Part shown: in pieces, positions 50,873-60,180 of the stretch
Numbering within the stretch: position 1 is the first letter of the stretch
Layout of the letters: every line of letters starts with the position of its first letter
From: Kribbella jiaozuonensis
GTDB lineage: Bacteria > Actinomycetota > Actinomycetes > Propionibacteriales > Kribbellaceae
NCBI RefSeq assembly: GCF_005233875.1
Contig: NZ_SZPZ01000002.1
Coordinates: forward strand, 1,302,001 to 1,366,000
Direction of reading: 5' to 3'
Length of the DNA: 64,000 nt
The notes under the pieces: generated by a model
What the model saw: only the letters and a program-made list of their open reading frames with translations
Database searches by the model: none
Told to the model about the DNA's origin: nothing
Made by a program: the position numbers and the translations under genes

Positions 50873-52342
50873 ATGAGTGAGCCTGCAGTGACCGGCGCGG
50901 GGCTGGTCGCGTTGCGGGGGAGGGCCGGCGCTCTGCTGGTCACCGCCACGGTGCTGGCGTCGATGGTCGGGTTCATCGACGCGTACATGATCAACGTCGC
51001 GATCCCGGCGATCGGCCGCGACCTGGAGATCGGTGTGAGCGAGCTCCAGTGGGTGCTGACCGGGTACCTCGTCACCGTCGCGTCGATGCTCCTGCTCGCC
51101 GGTGCGCTGGCGGACCACTTCGGCTGGCGCCGCATCCTCGTCGCCGGTCTCGTCGTCATGCTGGTCGCATCGCTGTGCTGCGCGGCGGCGCCGAACGGCG
51201 GCGCGCTGATCGCGGCGCGGGTCGTACAAGGCGCCGGCGGCGCACTCGTCGTACCGAGCAGTCTTGCGTTGCTCAACGGGACCCTGCAGTCGGCGGATCG
51301 GGCCAAGGGGATCGGTGTCTGGGCCGGCATCTCGACTCTCGGTACGACGCTCGGCCCGTACGGCGGCGGCTGGTTGATCGACCACGGTTCGTGGCGGTAC
51401 GTGTTCCTCTTGAACGTCCCGCTGATCGCGGCCGCGTTGTGGGTCCTGCACGGCGTACCAGAGGTCGAGCGTGAACGGCGTCCCCTGTCGGTCGACCTCG
51501 TGGGCGCGATTCTCGCCGTACTCGGGCTGGGCGGCGTCATCTACGCGCTGACCGCCGGATCCGCGTCAGGCTGGGCCAGCGCACCGGTCCTGGTGTCGGG
51601 TCTCGTCGGCGTGGTCTGCCTGGCCGCGCTGATCCCGGTCGAGCAGCGGCAGCCGGCGCCGATGCTGCGTACGGCGCTGTTCCGGATTCGCCAGTTCGTT
51701 GCGATCAACGCCGCGACCATCCTGTTCTACGGCGCGTTGTCGGCAGCCAGCTATCTGGTCGTACTGCAGTGCCAGCTGCGGCTGGGCTACAGCGCCACCG
51801 AGGCAGGCGCGGCGCTGATTCCGGAGTCGGCTGTGTTCCTGCTGGTCTCGCCGTTCGTCGGCGGTCTGGTTGCGCGGGTCGGCACTCGCTGGCCGATGGC
51901 GATCGGCATTCTGATCGTGGCCGCGGGGTTCGCCTGGTTGTCCGCGGCCGAGCCCGGCCAGAGTTATGCACAGGCGATCCTGCCTGGCGCACTCTTGTGG
52001 GGTCTCGGCATCGGGTTGACGGTCGCGCCGCTGACGGCCGGCGTACTGGCTGCTGTCGACGATGCGGATCTCGGTGAGGCGTCGGCGATCAACGATGCCG
52101 CGTCGCGGGTCGGGGGCGTGGTGCTGATCGCGCTCGTGCCGTTGTTGCTGGGTGTCGGCGGTTCGAATGAGCTCGCCGGGCCATTGGCGAACAGGTATCA
52201 GACGGCGATGCTCGTGATGGCAGCTCTGAGTGTTGTCGCCGCGGTGATCACGCTGGTGTTCGTCGCATCGGGTCGCCCGGCGACCACTCGGCTTCCGGCG
52301 ACACCTCGCGTGCACGGTTGCGCCGTACCGGTATCGAGCTGA
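50873..52342 (+). CDS. MFS drug exporter, DHA2 (14-TM) type
   Basis: A 489-aa major facilitator predicted to expel drugs by proton antiport. Fourteen helices are seen, with MVGFIDAYMINVAIPAIGRD (TM1, D of motif D1), WVLTGYLVTVASMLLLAGALADHFG, RVVQGAGGALVVPSSLALL (motif C-like) and GPYGGGWLIDHGSWRYVFLLN in parts. ATG 50873 follows GGGAGG. It precedes the SDR-like gene by 11 bp and probably shares its transcript; the LuxR-family regulator is convergent with the pair. The 159-bp gap before it shows nothing clear. Confidence 0.9.
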   Translation: MSEPAVTGAGLVALRGRAGALLVTATVLASMVGFIDAYMINVAIPAIGRDLEIGVSELQWVLTGYLVTVASMLLLAGALADHFGWRRILVAGLVVMLVASLCCAAAPNGGALIAARVVQGAGGALVVPSSLALLNGTLQSADRAKGIGVWAGISTLGTTLGPYGGGWLIDHGSWRYVFLLNVPLIAAALWVLHGVPEVERERRPLSVDLVGAILAVLGLGGVIYALTAGSASGWASAPVLVSGLVGVVCLAALIPVEQRQPAPMLRTALFRIRQFVAINAATILFYGALSAASYLVVLQCQLRLGYSATEAGAALIPESAVFLLVSPFVGGLVARVGTRWPMAIGILIVAAGFAWLSAAEPGQSYAQAILPGALLWGLGIGLTVAPLTAGVLAAVDDADLGEASAINDAASRVGGVVLIALVPLLLGVGGSNELAGPLANRYQTAMLVMAALSVVAAVITLVFVASGRPATTRLPATPRVHGCAVPVSS

Positions 52343-52353
52343 AGGAGGAGCAG

Positions 52354-53088
52354 ATGACTGAGTCAACAACGAGTCTCGCCGGGCAGGTCGTGGTCGTGCT
52401 GGGCGGGAGTGCCGGGATCGGGCTGGAGACCGCGCGACTGGCACGCGCGGACGGCGCGCGGGTCGTCATCACCGGGCGGGATCGCGAGCGGCTCGAGAAG
52501 GCGGCCGTCGAGGTCGGCGCCGAGAGCGCGTTGACGGTGAACCTGGACGATTCTGCGGACGTCGAGCGCATGTTCGGCGAACTACCCGTCGAGCTCGACC
52601 ACATCTTGGTGGGCGGGAGCGGTCCGTTCTACGCGCCGCTGGCCGACCTCGATCTGGAGCAGGCGGAACAGTTCATCAACCAGCATCTGGTCGGCTCGCT
52701 GCGGATCGCGCGGCTGTGCATCGGCCGAGTTCGTGCGGGCGGTTCGCTGACGTTCATCAGCGGTACGGGCGCGCGGCGGCCGGGAGTCGGGTTGATGGTC
52801 GCTGCGATCGCAACGGCCGCTCAGTCGGCGATCGTCGCGAACGCGGCCGTCGAACTCGCCCCGATCCGGGTCAACACGGTCGCTGCCGGCTTCGTCGACA
52901 CGCCGCTGTCCGCACGGCTGCTCGGGGATCAGCTCGAGGAGCGCCGCGCGGAGCTGCGTGCCACACTGCCGATCGGGCGGGTCGTCGGGCCGGAGGACGT
53001 GGCGGCGCTGGTTGTCCACCTGATGACGAACACGGCGCTGACCGGGGCGACGTACGACGTCGATGGAGGGCAGCAGTTGGTGCGCTAG
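52354..53088 (+). CDS. SDR-fold protein lacking the Tyr-Lys catalytic pair
   Basis: A 244-aa Rossmann protein with cofactor motif VLGGSAGIGLE, NADP-type TGRDRE and a C-terminal YDVDGGQQLV. Catalytic Ser is present in FISGTGARRPG, but the YxxxK motif is replaced by GLMVAAIATAAQSAI. The NNAG motif is replaced by LVGGSGP. It may be a binding protein, use other residues, or be a divergent reductase. ATG 52354 follows AAGGAGGAG. It is cotranscribed with the MFS gene and overlaps the LuxR-type gene by 4 bp. Confidence 0.8.
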   Translation: MTESTTSLAGQVVVVLGGSAGIGLETARLARADGARVVITGRDRERLEKAAVEVGAESALTVNLDDSADVERMFGELPVELDHILVGGSGPFYAPLADLDLEQAEQFINQHLVGSLRIARLCIGRVRAGGSLTFISGTGARRPGVGLMVAAIATAAQSAIVANAAVELAPIRVNTVAAGFVDTPLSARLLGDQLEERRAELRATLPIGRVVGPEDVAALVVHLMTNTALTGATYDVDGGQQLVR

Positions 53089-55853
53089 CCAACCTCGGGG
53101 AGTGCGTCCCGGAGTTGGCGGCGGGAGCTGATCGAGAGCTTGTCGAAGATCTTCCGGAGGTGCCACTCGACGGTGCGCGGGCTGAGGAACAGGCGCGTGC
53201 CGACCTCGGGGTTGGAGAGGCCGTCGCGGACGAGGAGAGCGATCTGGCGTTCCTGCGGGGTGAGCTCGTCGCCGGCGGTTGTCGCGGTCGCGCGGCGGCG
53301 GACGGTTTCGCCGGTCGCCTGGAGTTCGCGGCGTGCCCGGTCGGCGAACGCGGTCATGCCGATCTCGGAGAACATCTCGTAGGCGGTGCGCAGCTCGGTC
53401 CGGGCGTCGCCGCGGCGGGTTTGGCGGCGCAGCCATTCGCCGTACAGGAGGTGGGAGCGGGCCAGGTCGGGGCGGAGTCTGGTGCCGTTGAGCTGCTCGA
53501 TCGCTTCGAGGAACGCCTTCTCTGCGGCGGCGCCCTTGTGCACGAGGCCGCGGGCGCGTGCCTCGAGGCCGAGGCCCCAGGGTTCGTCGGTGCCGCGTGT
53601 CTTCTCTTGGAGGCGGGTGAGTGCTTCGGCTGCTACGTCTAGGTGGCCGCTGTGTGCGGCGGCTTCGATCTGCTCGCTCAGTGCCCAGGAGGAGACGAAC
53701 AGTTCGGGTGTGTCCTCGGCGGCGAGAGTTGCCCAGGGCAACGCTTCGTCGTGGTGGCCGAGTCCGTTGAGTACGACGGACTTCGCCCAGCGGGCGTACT
53801 GCGCCGCCGTTCCCTGACCCTCGGCTGTCGTCTTCGCGATGGTGTCGTCGATCAGTGGGAACGCGTCGTCGGGGCGTCCTTGGAGCGCGGACAGCACGAG
53901 CGCGCCGTACGGGCCGATGTGGGTGCCGGTCGCCTCTCGTACGGCGTCGGCCTCGGCGCGGAGCGAGGTCGCCTCGGCGAAGTCACCTGCCATCGCGAAC
54001 ACCTGCCCAAGCACGTTGACCCCAACCGCGAGCACGGCGAGCGCGCCGGCGCGTCGCGCTGTCTCCACTTGGCGGATGGAGGCGGCCAGGCAAGCCTCAA
54101 AGTCCCACGCGGTCGCAGCCGCCGCCGTGGCCAGCCACCCCCAGCGCAGGATCTCCTCAGCCGAAACCTCGCCATCTCCAAAAGCCGTCGCAGCCTGCTT
54201 GAGCAAGGGCACACCCCGCTCCCGCCCCTCCGCAAACAACAACGCAAACCCATCCAGCATCACATCAGAACTCCGCACAGCTGTGTCAGGACGTGGTGCT
54301 GCTATCGCGGCTTGGGATACCTCGCGGAGGCCGGTGCCTGCTGCTAGTTGGCCGGCGAAGAGGGCGGCGCTCCAGGCGTCCAGGTAGGTGTCTCGGGCCA
54401 GGCGGGGGTCCAGGGGCTCGAGGGTTTGAGCGGCGCGGAGGAGGAGGCCGGGGGCGTCTCGGCCGCGTTGCTGGGCGAAGGCTGCTTCGGCTCGGAGCAG
54501 GTCGATTCGGGCGCGGCCGAGGTCGTCGAGTTGGCCCGCCTCGGCCGTCGCCAGCAGCTCCCACGCGGTTCGGAACGCACCCGCCTGCACGCTCGCCTGT
54601 GCTCCCGCGAGCGCGCGCTCAGTACGGCGTACCGGCTCCCGCGTCAGCGCAACCGCCCGCTGCAGGAACGCCGCGGCCGCCGCGAACCCACCCCGCGCCT
54701 GCGCCCGATCCGCAGACCGCTCCAGCTCCACAGCAACAGCCTCATCCGGCCCGGTCGCGGCCGCCGCCAGATGCCAAGCCCGCCGATCAGGATCGATCGC
54801 CGAGTCCGTCGCCCCAGCCAACGCCAGATGTACGGCGCGACGCTCCGTCGCAGACGCCGACCCGTACAGAGCCGACCGCACCAGCGGATGCCGGAACGTC
54901 ACCCGCTCGCCCAGGCTCAGCAGCCCGTCGATCTCGGCGAACGCGGCATCGATCCCGAGCTGATCGGCCGCCCGCCGTACCAGCACCGGATCGCCCACCG
55001 GCTCGGCCGCAGCGACCAGCAGGAGCTGCCGCGTCGGCGGCGGCAACGCATCCGCCTCCCGCAGGAAACTCTGCTCGATCCGCCCCGGCAACCCCTGCCC
55101 GCCCAGCAACCCGAACCCAGCCGCCAACTGCGTCGCCGTCAGCCCCCGCGGCAACTGCAGCAACGCCAGCGGATTCCCACCGGTCTCGGCCACAATCCGA
55201 TCCCGGATCGGAGCGTCCAACAGGAACTCGACCGCCGACCCCAGCAACGCCCGCGCCTCGTCATCCGGCAGCCCGTCGACCTCCAGCTCGGCGAGACCGT
55301 TCAGCTCGACACCGACCTCGCGCGCACCGAACAGCAGACCAACCGCCTCGTTCCCGATCCGGCGCGCGACGAACCCGAGCGTCTGCGCGGTCGCGGTGTC
55401 CAGCCACTGCGCGTCATCGACGACCACCAGCACCGGCTGCTCAGCGGCGAGATCCGAGATCAGACTGAGTACGGCGAGCCCGACCATGAACCGATCCGGC
55501 GCGGGCCCGGGAGCGAGCCCGAACACCGTCGCGAGCGCCCGCCGCTGCGGCTCGGGAATTCGCTTCATCCGGTCGAGCAGCGGCATACACAGCTGATGCA
55601 GAGCCGCGAAGACCAGCTCCATCTCCGACTCGACCCCGACCGCACGCAGCAGCTGCAGATCATGCGCGGACTCGGTGGCGTAGTTCAGCAGCGCAGTCTT
55701 CCCGACGCCGGCCTCCCCGCGTACGACGAGCACCTGGCTGCCGCCGTTGCGGACATCGCCGAGTAGCTGGTCGAGTACGGCGCGTTCGGACCGGCGCCCG
55801 AGCAGCGCCGTGGAGTGTGTTCGTCCCGCCTCTGCTCCGCCTCCGTGCTCCAC
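53085..55853 (-). CDS. LAL-type LuxR-family transcriptional regulator
   Basis: A 922-aa regulator of the large ATP-binding LuxR (LAL/MalT-like) group. Residues 46-53 are Walker A GEAGVGKT, and a Walker B DDAQWLD lies near 147. A long TPR-like middle (370-820) follows, then the C-terminal LuxR helix-turn-helix (LTPQERQIALLVRDGLSNPEVGTRL, in parts, and VEWHLRKIFDKLSISS). Such proteins often switch on a neighbouring pathway. The adjacent convergent MFS-SDR pair is a candidate target, but this is inference. The effector is unknown. Confidence 0.9.
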   Translation of the reverse strand: MEHGGGAEAGRTHSTALLGRRSERAVLDQLLGDVRNGGSQVLVVRGEAGVGKTALLNYATESAHDLQLLRAVGVESEMELVFAALHQLCMPLLDRMKRIPEPQRRALATVFGLAPGPAPDRFMVGLAVLSLISDLAAEQPVLVVVDDAQWLDTATAQTLGFVARRIGNEAVGLLFGAREVGVELNGLAELEVDGLPDDEARALLGSAVEFLLDAPIRDRIVAETGGNPLALLQLPRGLTATQLAAGFGLLGGQGLPGRIEQSFLREADALPPPTRQLLLVAAAEPVGDPVLVRRAADQLGIDAAFAEIDGLLSLGERVTFRHPLVRSALYGSASATERRAVHLALAGATDSAIDPDRRAWHLAAAATGPDEAVAVELERSADRAQARGGFAAAAAFLQRAVALTREPVRRTERALAGAQASVQAGAFRTAWELLATAEAGQLDDLGRARIDLLRAEAAFAQQRGRDAPGLLLRAAQTLEPLDPRLARDTYLDAWSAALFAGQLAAGTGLREVSQAAIAAPRPDTAVRSSDVMLDGFALLFAEGRERGVPLLKQAATAFGDGEVSAEEILRWGWLATAAAATAWDFEACLAASIRQVETARRAGALAVLAVGVNVLGQVFAMAGDFAEATSLRAEADAVREATGTHIGPYGALVLSALQGRPDDAFPLIDDTIAKTTAEGQGTAAQYARWAKSVVLNGLGHHDEALPWATLAAEDTPELFVSSWALSEQIEAAAHSGHLDVAAEALTRLQEKTRGTDEPWGLGLEARARGLVHKGAAAEKAFLEAIEQLNGTRLRPDLARSHLLYGEWLRRQTRRGDARTELRTAYEMFSEIGMTAFADRARRELQATGETVRRRATATTAGDELTPQERQIALLVRDGLSNPEVGTRLFLSPRTVEWHLRKIFDKLSISSRRQLRDALPEVG

Positions 55854-55952
55854 CGTCCTCCCGCCCCCTCCAGCGGTGAGACCACGGCGAACTTCCGGAA
55901 CGCCGCAGTTGCCGAACCGATCCAGATTAAGACGATCCAGCCCCGCTGACCA

Positions 55953-56624
55953 TCACACAGGCGTACGGATGAGATCGCTCTCGTGCTGTTTCTGGACAAG
56001 TTGCCGGGCGACCGAGCCGGGTCCCTCGAGTTGGAGCGTGTGCGGCGTGTCGGGGAGGCGGAAGCCCAGGGTGGTGACGGTGTCGAGGCAGCGGGCCGCG
56101 CCGAGGATCGCCCAGCCGGAGCGGGTCTCGGGGGAGAGGTCGAGATCCTCGGCGAGGAGGAGGTCGTCGTCGATCCACGCCCGGGTCGCCGTACGGAGCG
56201 TGCCGCCGACCTCGCCGTACCGTCCGAGGACGAGGGACTCGCGCAGTTGGGCGGTGCAGCCGCGCGCCAGGTGTGCCGTGGTGGTCCGGGTGACGTCGGC
56301 GCCGGCGGAGACGACGAACGGTTCGGCGTACCAGTGGAGGCTGGCGCCGTCGGTCAGGCGGATGTCAACGTCCCAGCGGGCGGCGCCGCCGCGCATCGCG
56401 TACGCGACGGTGCCGGCGGTCTCGACGATCTCGACCCGCACGGGTCCTTCGGCAACGACCTCGATGCGTACTTCGTCACCGGCGAGCAGGAGCGCACCCG
56501 CGGCGACAAGCGCGACGCGCACGACGCCGGGCGAGCTGGGCAGCCGGCGGGGCGACAGGTGGTCGGTCGTCAGTAGGCAGCGGTCGCGGACCGGGTCGGC
56601 GGTGACGTCAATGCGTGTGGACAT
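55953..56624 (-). CDS. ureD: Urease accessory protein UreD
   Basis: A 223-aa UreD homologue, part of the UreD-UreF-UreG complex that loads nickel into urease. Seen are SSPGVVRVALVAAGALLLAGD, HWYAEPFVVSAGADVTRTTTAHL (in parts) and LRESLVLGRYGEVGGTLR, characteristic of UreD. It is the last gene of the operon and overlaps ureG by 17 bp. It is shorter than many UreD proteins (about 270-300 aa). Confidence 0.88.
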   Translation of the reverse strand: MSTRIDVTADPVRDRCLLTTDHLSPRRLPSSPGVVRVALVAAGALLLAGDEVRIEVVAEGPVRVEIVETAGTVAYAMRGGAARWDVDIRLTDGASLHWYAEPFVVSAGADVTRTTTAHLARGCTAQLRESLVLGRYGEVGGTLRTATRAWIDDDLLLAEDLDLSPETRSGWAILGAARCLDTVTTLGFRLPDTPHTLQLEGPGSVARQLVQKQHESDLIRTPV

Positions 56625-57324
56625 GCGTGATCACGGTGCCGTCCTCACCGACATGGGAGTGCGGCGCCATCGGGCCGGGGTCGATGGGCGTGTGGTCGCC
56701 GGTGCGGACGACGTTCGTCATACTCCGGACCCACTCTTTGAGGCGACCGATCGAGGCGGGATCTTTCCGGGAGAGCGCCAGTACCGGCTTGCCGTCGCGG
56801 GCCGCCTCGGCGTCCTTCACCATCCGGTCGACGTCCACCTCGACGTACGGCGCGAGGTCGGTCTTGTTGACGACGAGCAGATCAGCCCGGGCGATCCCCG
56901 GACCGCCCTTGCGCGCGACGTCCCCGCCGCCGGCGACGTCGAGGACGAAGATCTGCGCGTCGACGAGGGCGGGGGAGAAGGTCGCGGTCAGGTTGTCGCC
57001 GCCGGATTCGACGAGTACGACGTCCAGCGGGGCGAAGTCGCGCTCGAGGTCCTCGACGGCGATCAGGTTCGGGGTGACGTCGTCGCGGATCGCGGTGTGC
57101 GGGCAGGCGCCGGTCTCGACGGCGCGGATCCTGGCTGGATCGAGTACGCCGGCCGAGCGCAGCAGGCGGGCGTCCTCGTCGGTGTAGATGTCATTGGTGA
57201 TCACGCCGAGGCGGAGTTCGCCGGCGAGTTCGCGGCAGATGGTCGCGATCAGCGAGCTCTTACCGGTGCCGACCGGGCCGGCGACACCCAGCCGGAAGGA
57301 GCGGGTCTCAGGCGTGTCAGGCAT
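56608..57324 (-). CDS. ureG: Urease accessory GTPase UreG
   Basis: A 238-aa GTPase that drives nickel insertion. P-loop GPVGTGKSSL, ITNDIYTDEDARLL, the metal motif ETGACPHTAIRDD (CPH), LVESGGDN and VNKTDLAP (NKxD) are all present. The C-terminus has His residues (HSHVGEDGTVITHVHTH) that could hold nickel. No ureE is in the operon, so this tail may serve as the store (inference). It overlaps ureF by 8 bp. Confidence 0.93.
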   Translation of the reverse strand: MPDTPETRSFRLGVAGPVGTGKSSLIATICRELAGELRLGVITNDIYTDEDARLLRSAGVLDPARIRAVETGACPHTAIRDDVTPNLIAVEDLERDFAPLDVVLVESGGDNLTATFSPALVDAQIFVLDVAGGGDVARKGGPGIARADLLVVNKTDLAPYVEVDVDRMVKDAEAARDGKPVLALSRKDPASIGRLKEWVRSMTNVVRTGDHTPIDPGPMAPHSHVGEDGTVITHVHTH

Positions 57325-58069
57325 GGAACAACCTCATTCTCTCGGTCGCGTGATTCTGCGCGTGGATGTCGATGAGCGGTGCGGCGTTGGCGGGGATCTT
57401 GTCGACGTCGGTGAGCGGCGCTACGTCGGCGACGACCTCCTCGATGTCGTCGTGCAGGGCGGCCAGCCAGGTGGCGGCGTCGGCCGGGTCGACGGGGAGC
57501 AGCTTCAGCGAGGCGGAGACGACCGTCTGAACGTCGTCATATACAACAACCCGCGCCAACTGCTCCGCAGTCAGCCCGGTAACCGCCGCGACCACACCCA
57601 GCACGATCGGTCGGGGGATCTCACCGTCGCGCGGCAGATGCTGAAGCACCTCAGGCCAAACCCGCCCGGCCAGCCGCAGATACGCGCGCCCCTGCCGCCG
57701 CGAGACAGCCCGCAACACCTGACTACTGCTGCGAGCCGCCCAACTCCGCTCAACCAGCCGCAGCCCCGGGCCCAGCCGCCCCGCCTCGGCGGGCGGCGAG
57801 CCCACCCTGGACGACTCCGCTCGACTCGGCGCGCCTGTGGGCGACGGGGCGGCGAGGACGGCGTGCCGGGTGACGACTGCGACGGCGGCTTCGACTCGGG
57901 TGACGGTGTGTAGGCGATCTCGGGCGTAGGTGGTTACCTCGTGGAGTTGCTTGCCATCGGCACCTAAGCCGGCGCGGACGGCCGGCTCGAGGCCGGCGGA
58001 CTGGGTGTGGCCGCCGGTCGGCAGGCGCCCGTCGGCGAGCATCAGCGCGACCAACTCCGCCGTACCCAT
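57317..58069 (-). CDS. ureF: Urease accessory protein UreF
   Basis: A 250-aa helical UreF that bridges UreG to the urease-UreD complex. Seen are LMLADGRLPTGGHTQSAGLEPAV at the N-terminus (in parts) and the C-terminal DIHAQNHATERMRLFHA. A low-complexity Pro/Ser/Arg stretch at about 74-105 (SPTGAPSRAESSRVGSPP) interrupts the helical bundle compared with the usual family. The ATG shares one base with the ureC stop (TGATG), and the 3' end overlaps ureG. Confidence 0.85.
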   Translation of the reverse strand: MGTAELVALMLADGRLPTGGHTQSAGLEPAVRAGLGADGKQLHEVTTYARDRLHTVTRVEAAVAVVTRHAVLAAPSPTGAPSRAESSRVGSPPAEAGRLGPGLRLVERSWAARSSSQVLRAVSRRQGRAYLRLAGRVWPEVLQHLPRDGEIPRPIVLGVVAAVTGLTAEQLARVVVYDDVQTVVSASLKLLPVDPADAATWLAALHDDIEEVVADVAPLTDVDKIPANAAPLIDIHAQNHATERMRLFHA

Positions 58070-59772
58070 CAGAACATCGCGTACAACTGGGCCAGCGGAA
58101 GCACCTCCGCCGGCGACGGCTCGACCAGCTCCCCGTCGACCTGGATCGCGAACGTCTCCGGGTCGATGTCGATGCTCGGCAGCGCATTGTTGTTCTTCAT
58201 GTCGGCCTTACCGATCTCACGCGTCGGCCGTACGCCGAGAAGCCGCCGCCGCAACCGCAGCCGGTCGGCTAGCCCGTCCTCCAGCGCCGCGGGGGAGACG
58301 AACGTGAACGAGAGATCCGCCCCGATCGCATCCCCGAACGCCGGCCGCATCAGCACCGGCTGCGGCGTCGGGATCGACGCGTTCGGGTCGCCGAGCGCGG
58401 CCCACGCGATCGCGCCGCCCTTGATCACCAGGCTCGGGCGGACACCGAAGTACCGCGGATCCCACAGCGTCAGGTCCGCGAGCTTGCCGGGCTCCACCGA
58501 GCCGACCTCGTGATCGATGCCGTGGGCAACCGCTGGGTTGATCGTGTACTTCGCGACGTAGCGGCGTACCCGCTCGTTGTCGGCCGGCAGGCCGCCGGTG
58601 AGCGGGCCGCGGCGGTTCTTCATCACGTGCGCGACCTGCCAGGTCCGGGTGATGACCTCGCCGATCCGGCCCATCGCCTGCGCGTCGGACGAGGTGATCG
58701 AGAGCGCGCCGAGATCGTGCAGGATGTCCTCGGCGGCGATCGTGGTGGCACGGATCCGCGACTCCGCGAACGCGAGATCCTCCGGCACCTCGGGGCTGAG
58801 GTGGTGGCAGACCATCAACATGTCGAGGTGCTCGGCGACGGTGTTCACGGTGTGCGGCAGGGTCGGGTTCGTCGAGCCGGGGATCACGTGTGGGTACGCC
58901 GCGATCGAGAGGATGTCCGGGGCATGGCCACCGCCCGCACCTTCGACGTGGAACGCGTGGATCGACCGGCCGGCGATCGCGCCGAGCGTCGACTCGACGT
59001 ACCCGGCCTCGTTGAGGCTATCCGCGTGCAGCGCGACCTGGAGGCCCCACTCGTCCGCGGCACGCAACGCGGCGTCGATCGCGGCGGGTGTCGAGCCCCA
59101 GTCCTCGTGCACCTTGTAGCCGGCCGCACCCGCGAGCGCCTGCTCGGCGAGTGCTTCGGCGCTGACGGTGTTTCCCTTGCCGAGCAGGAGAATGTTGAGC
59201 GGTACGGCGTCGAGGGCCCGGTGCATCTGCTCCAGGTGCCATGCGCCGGGGGTGACCGTGGTCGCCTTGGAGCCCTCGCTCGGCCCGGTCCCGCCGCCGA
59301 CGATCGTGGTGATCCCGGTCGCCAGGGCCTCGTGCAGTTGCGACGGAGAGAGCAGGTGGACGTGTGAGTCGATCGCGCCGGCGGTGAGGATGCGGCCCTC
59401 GCCCGCGATGACGTCGGTCGACGGTCCGATGCGGAGGTCGGGGTGTACGCCGTCCGCGATGTCCGGATTCCCGGCCCGACCGAGCGCGACGATCCGCCCG
59501 TCCCGGATCCCGACGTCGGCCCGCACGATGCCCCACCAGTCCACCACCAGCACGTTGCTGATGACGGTGTCCGGGGCACCTTCCGCGCGCGTCGCCGTCC
59601 CTTGCGCCATCGACTCCCGAATCGACTTCCCGCCGCCGAACACAACCTCCTCACCCCCCACGGTGAGGTCCTCCTCCACCTCCACCCACAAGTCCGTATC
59701 AGCCAACCGCACCTGATCCCCGACGGTTGGCCCGTAGAGCGCGGCATAAGCCGCCCGCGAAATCTCAACCAC
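58069..59772 (-). CDS. ureC: Urease alpha subunit UreC
   Basis: The 567-aa catalytic subunit hydrolysing urea to ammonia and carbamate. All active-site residues are present, offset by three from the Klebsiella enzyme: H137 and H139 (DSHVHL), carbamylated K220 and H222 (YKVHEDWG), H249 (LHADSLNE), H275 (HAFHVEGAGG), C322-H323 of the flap (MVCHHLSPEVPEDLAFAESR) and D363 (SSDAQAMGR). It starts with GTG 59772, which lies inside the end of ureB (8-bp overlap). Its stop overlaps the ureF start. Confidence 0.96.
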   Translation of the reverse strand: MVEISRAAYAALYGPTVGDQVRLADTDLWVEVEEDLTVGGEEVVFGGGKSIRESMAQGTATRAEGAPDTVISNVLVVDWWGIVRADVGIRDGRIVALGRAGNPDIADGVHPDLRIGPSTDVIAGEGRILTAGAIDSHVHLLSPSQLHEALATGITTIVGGGTGPSEGSKATTVTPGAWHLEQMHRALDAVPLNILLLGKGNTVSAEALAEQALAGAAGYKVHEDWGSTPAAIDAALRAADEWGLQVALHADSLNEAGYVESTLGAIAGRSIHAFHVEGAGGGHAPDILSIAAYPHVIPGSTNPTLPHTVNTVAEHLDMLMVCHHLSPEVPEDLAFAESRIRATTIAAEDILHDLGALSITSSDAQAMGRIGEVITRTWQVAHVMKNRRGPLTGGLPADNERVRRYVAKYTINPAVAHGIDHEVGSVEPGKLADLTLWDPRYFGVRPSLVIKGGAIAWAALGDPNASIPTPQPVLMRPAFGDAIGADLSFTFVSPAALEDGLADRLRLRRRLLGVRPTREIGKADMKNNNALPSIDIDPETFAIQVDGELVEPSPAEVLPLAQLYAMF

Positions 59773-60169
59773 GATCCACCTCGGAGGACGGGCCGGCGTC
59801 GGCCGGCGGCCTTGGCTTCAGCTGGATCCCGGGGACCCGCCGATTTCCTCTCAACGCGACCAGGTCCACCTCGCGGGAGGCTCCCGGCTCGAACCTCTGC
59901 GAGGTCCCCGACGGGATGTCCAACCGGAAACCCTCCGCCGCCTCACGGTCGAACGCCAGCGCCGAGTTCGCATCCGGCAGATGCAGATGCGACCCGATCT
60001 GGATCGGCCGGTCCCCGGTGTTCACGACCACCAGCCGCAACCGCTCGTCGTCCGACCGATCGGCGTTGAGGCGGATCGTGCCCGGTGCGACGCGAACTGC
60101 ACCAGGGGCGACCGGGCGGGCAGCGTCCGCCCCCTGTCCTTCCGTGCTAAGTCTATCGGCGTCAGCCAT
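59765..60169 (-). CDS. ureB: Urease beta subunit UreB
   Basis: A 134-aa structural subunit. Its typical core is present: VVVNTGDRPIQIGSHLHL, ANSALAFDREAAEGFRLDIPSG (in parts) and VDLVALRGNRRVPG. The first 27 residues are an unusual extension before the family start, and the tail past RVPG is also extended. It lies 11 bp after ureA and overlaps ureC by 8 bp. Confidence 0.94.
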   Translation of the reverse strand: MADADRLSTEGQGADAARPVAPGAVRVAPGTIRLNADRSDDERLRLVVVNTGDRPIQIGSHLHLPDANSALAFDREAAEGFRLDIPSGTSQRFEPGASREVDLVALRGNRRVPGIQLKPRPPADAGPSSEVDRG

Positions 60170-60180
60170 GGAGTCTGCCT

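Noticed and set aside
50714..51451. N-terminal extension of the disulfide reductase
   Set aside because: It is low complexity, overlaps the exporter antisense and precedes the FAD motif that normally starts the protein.
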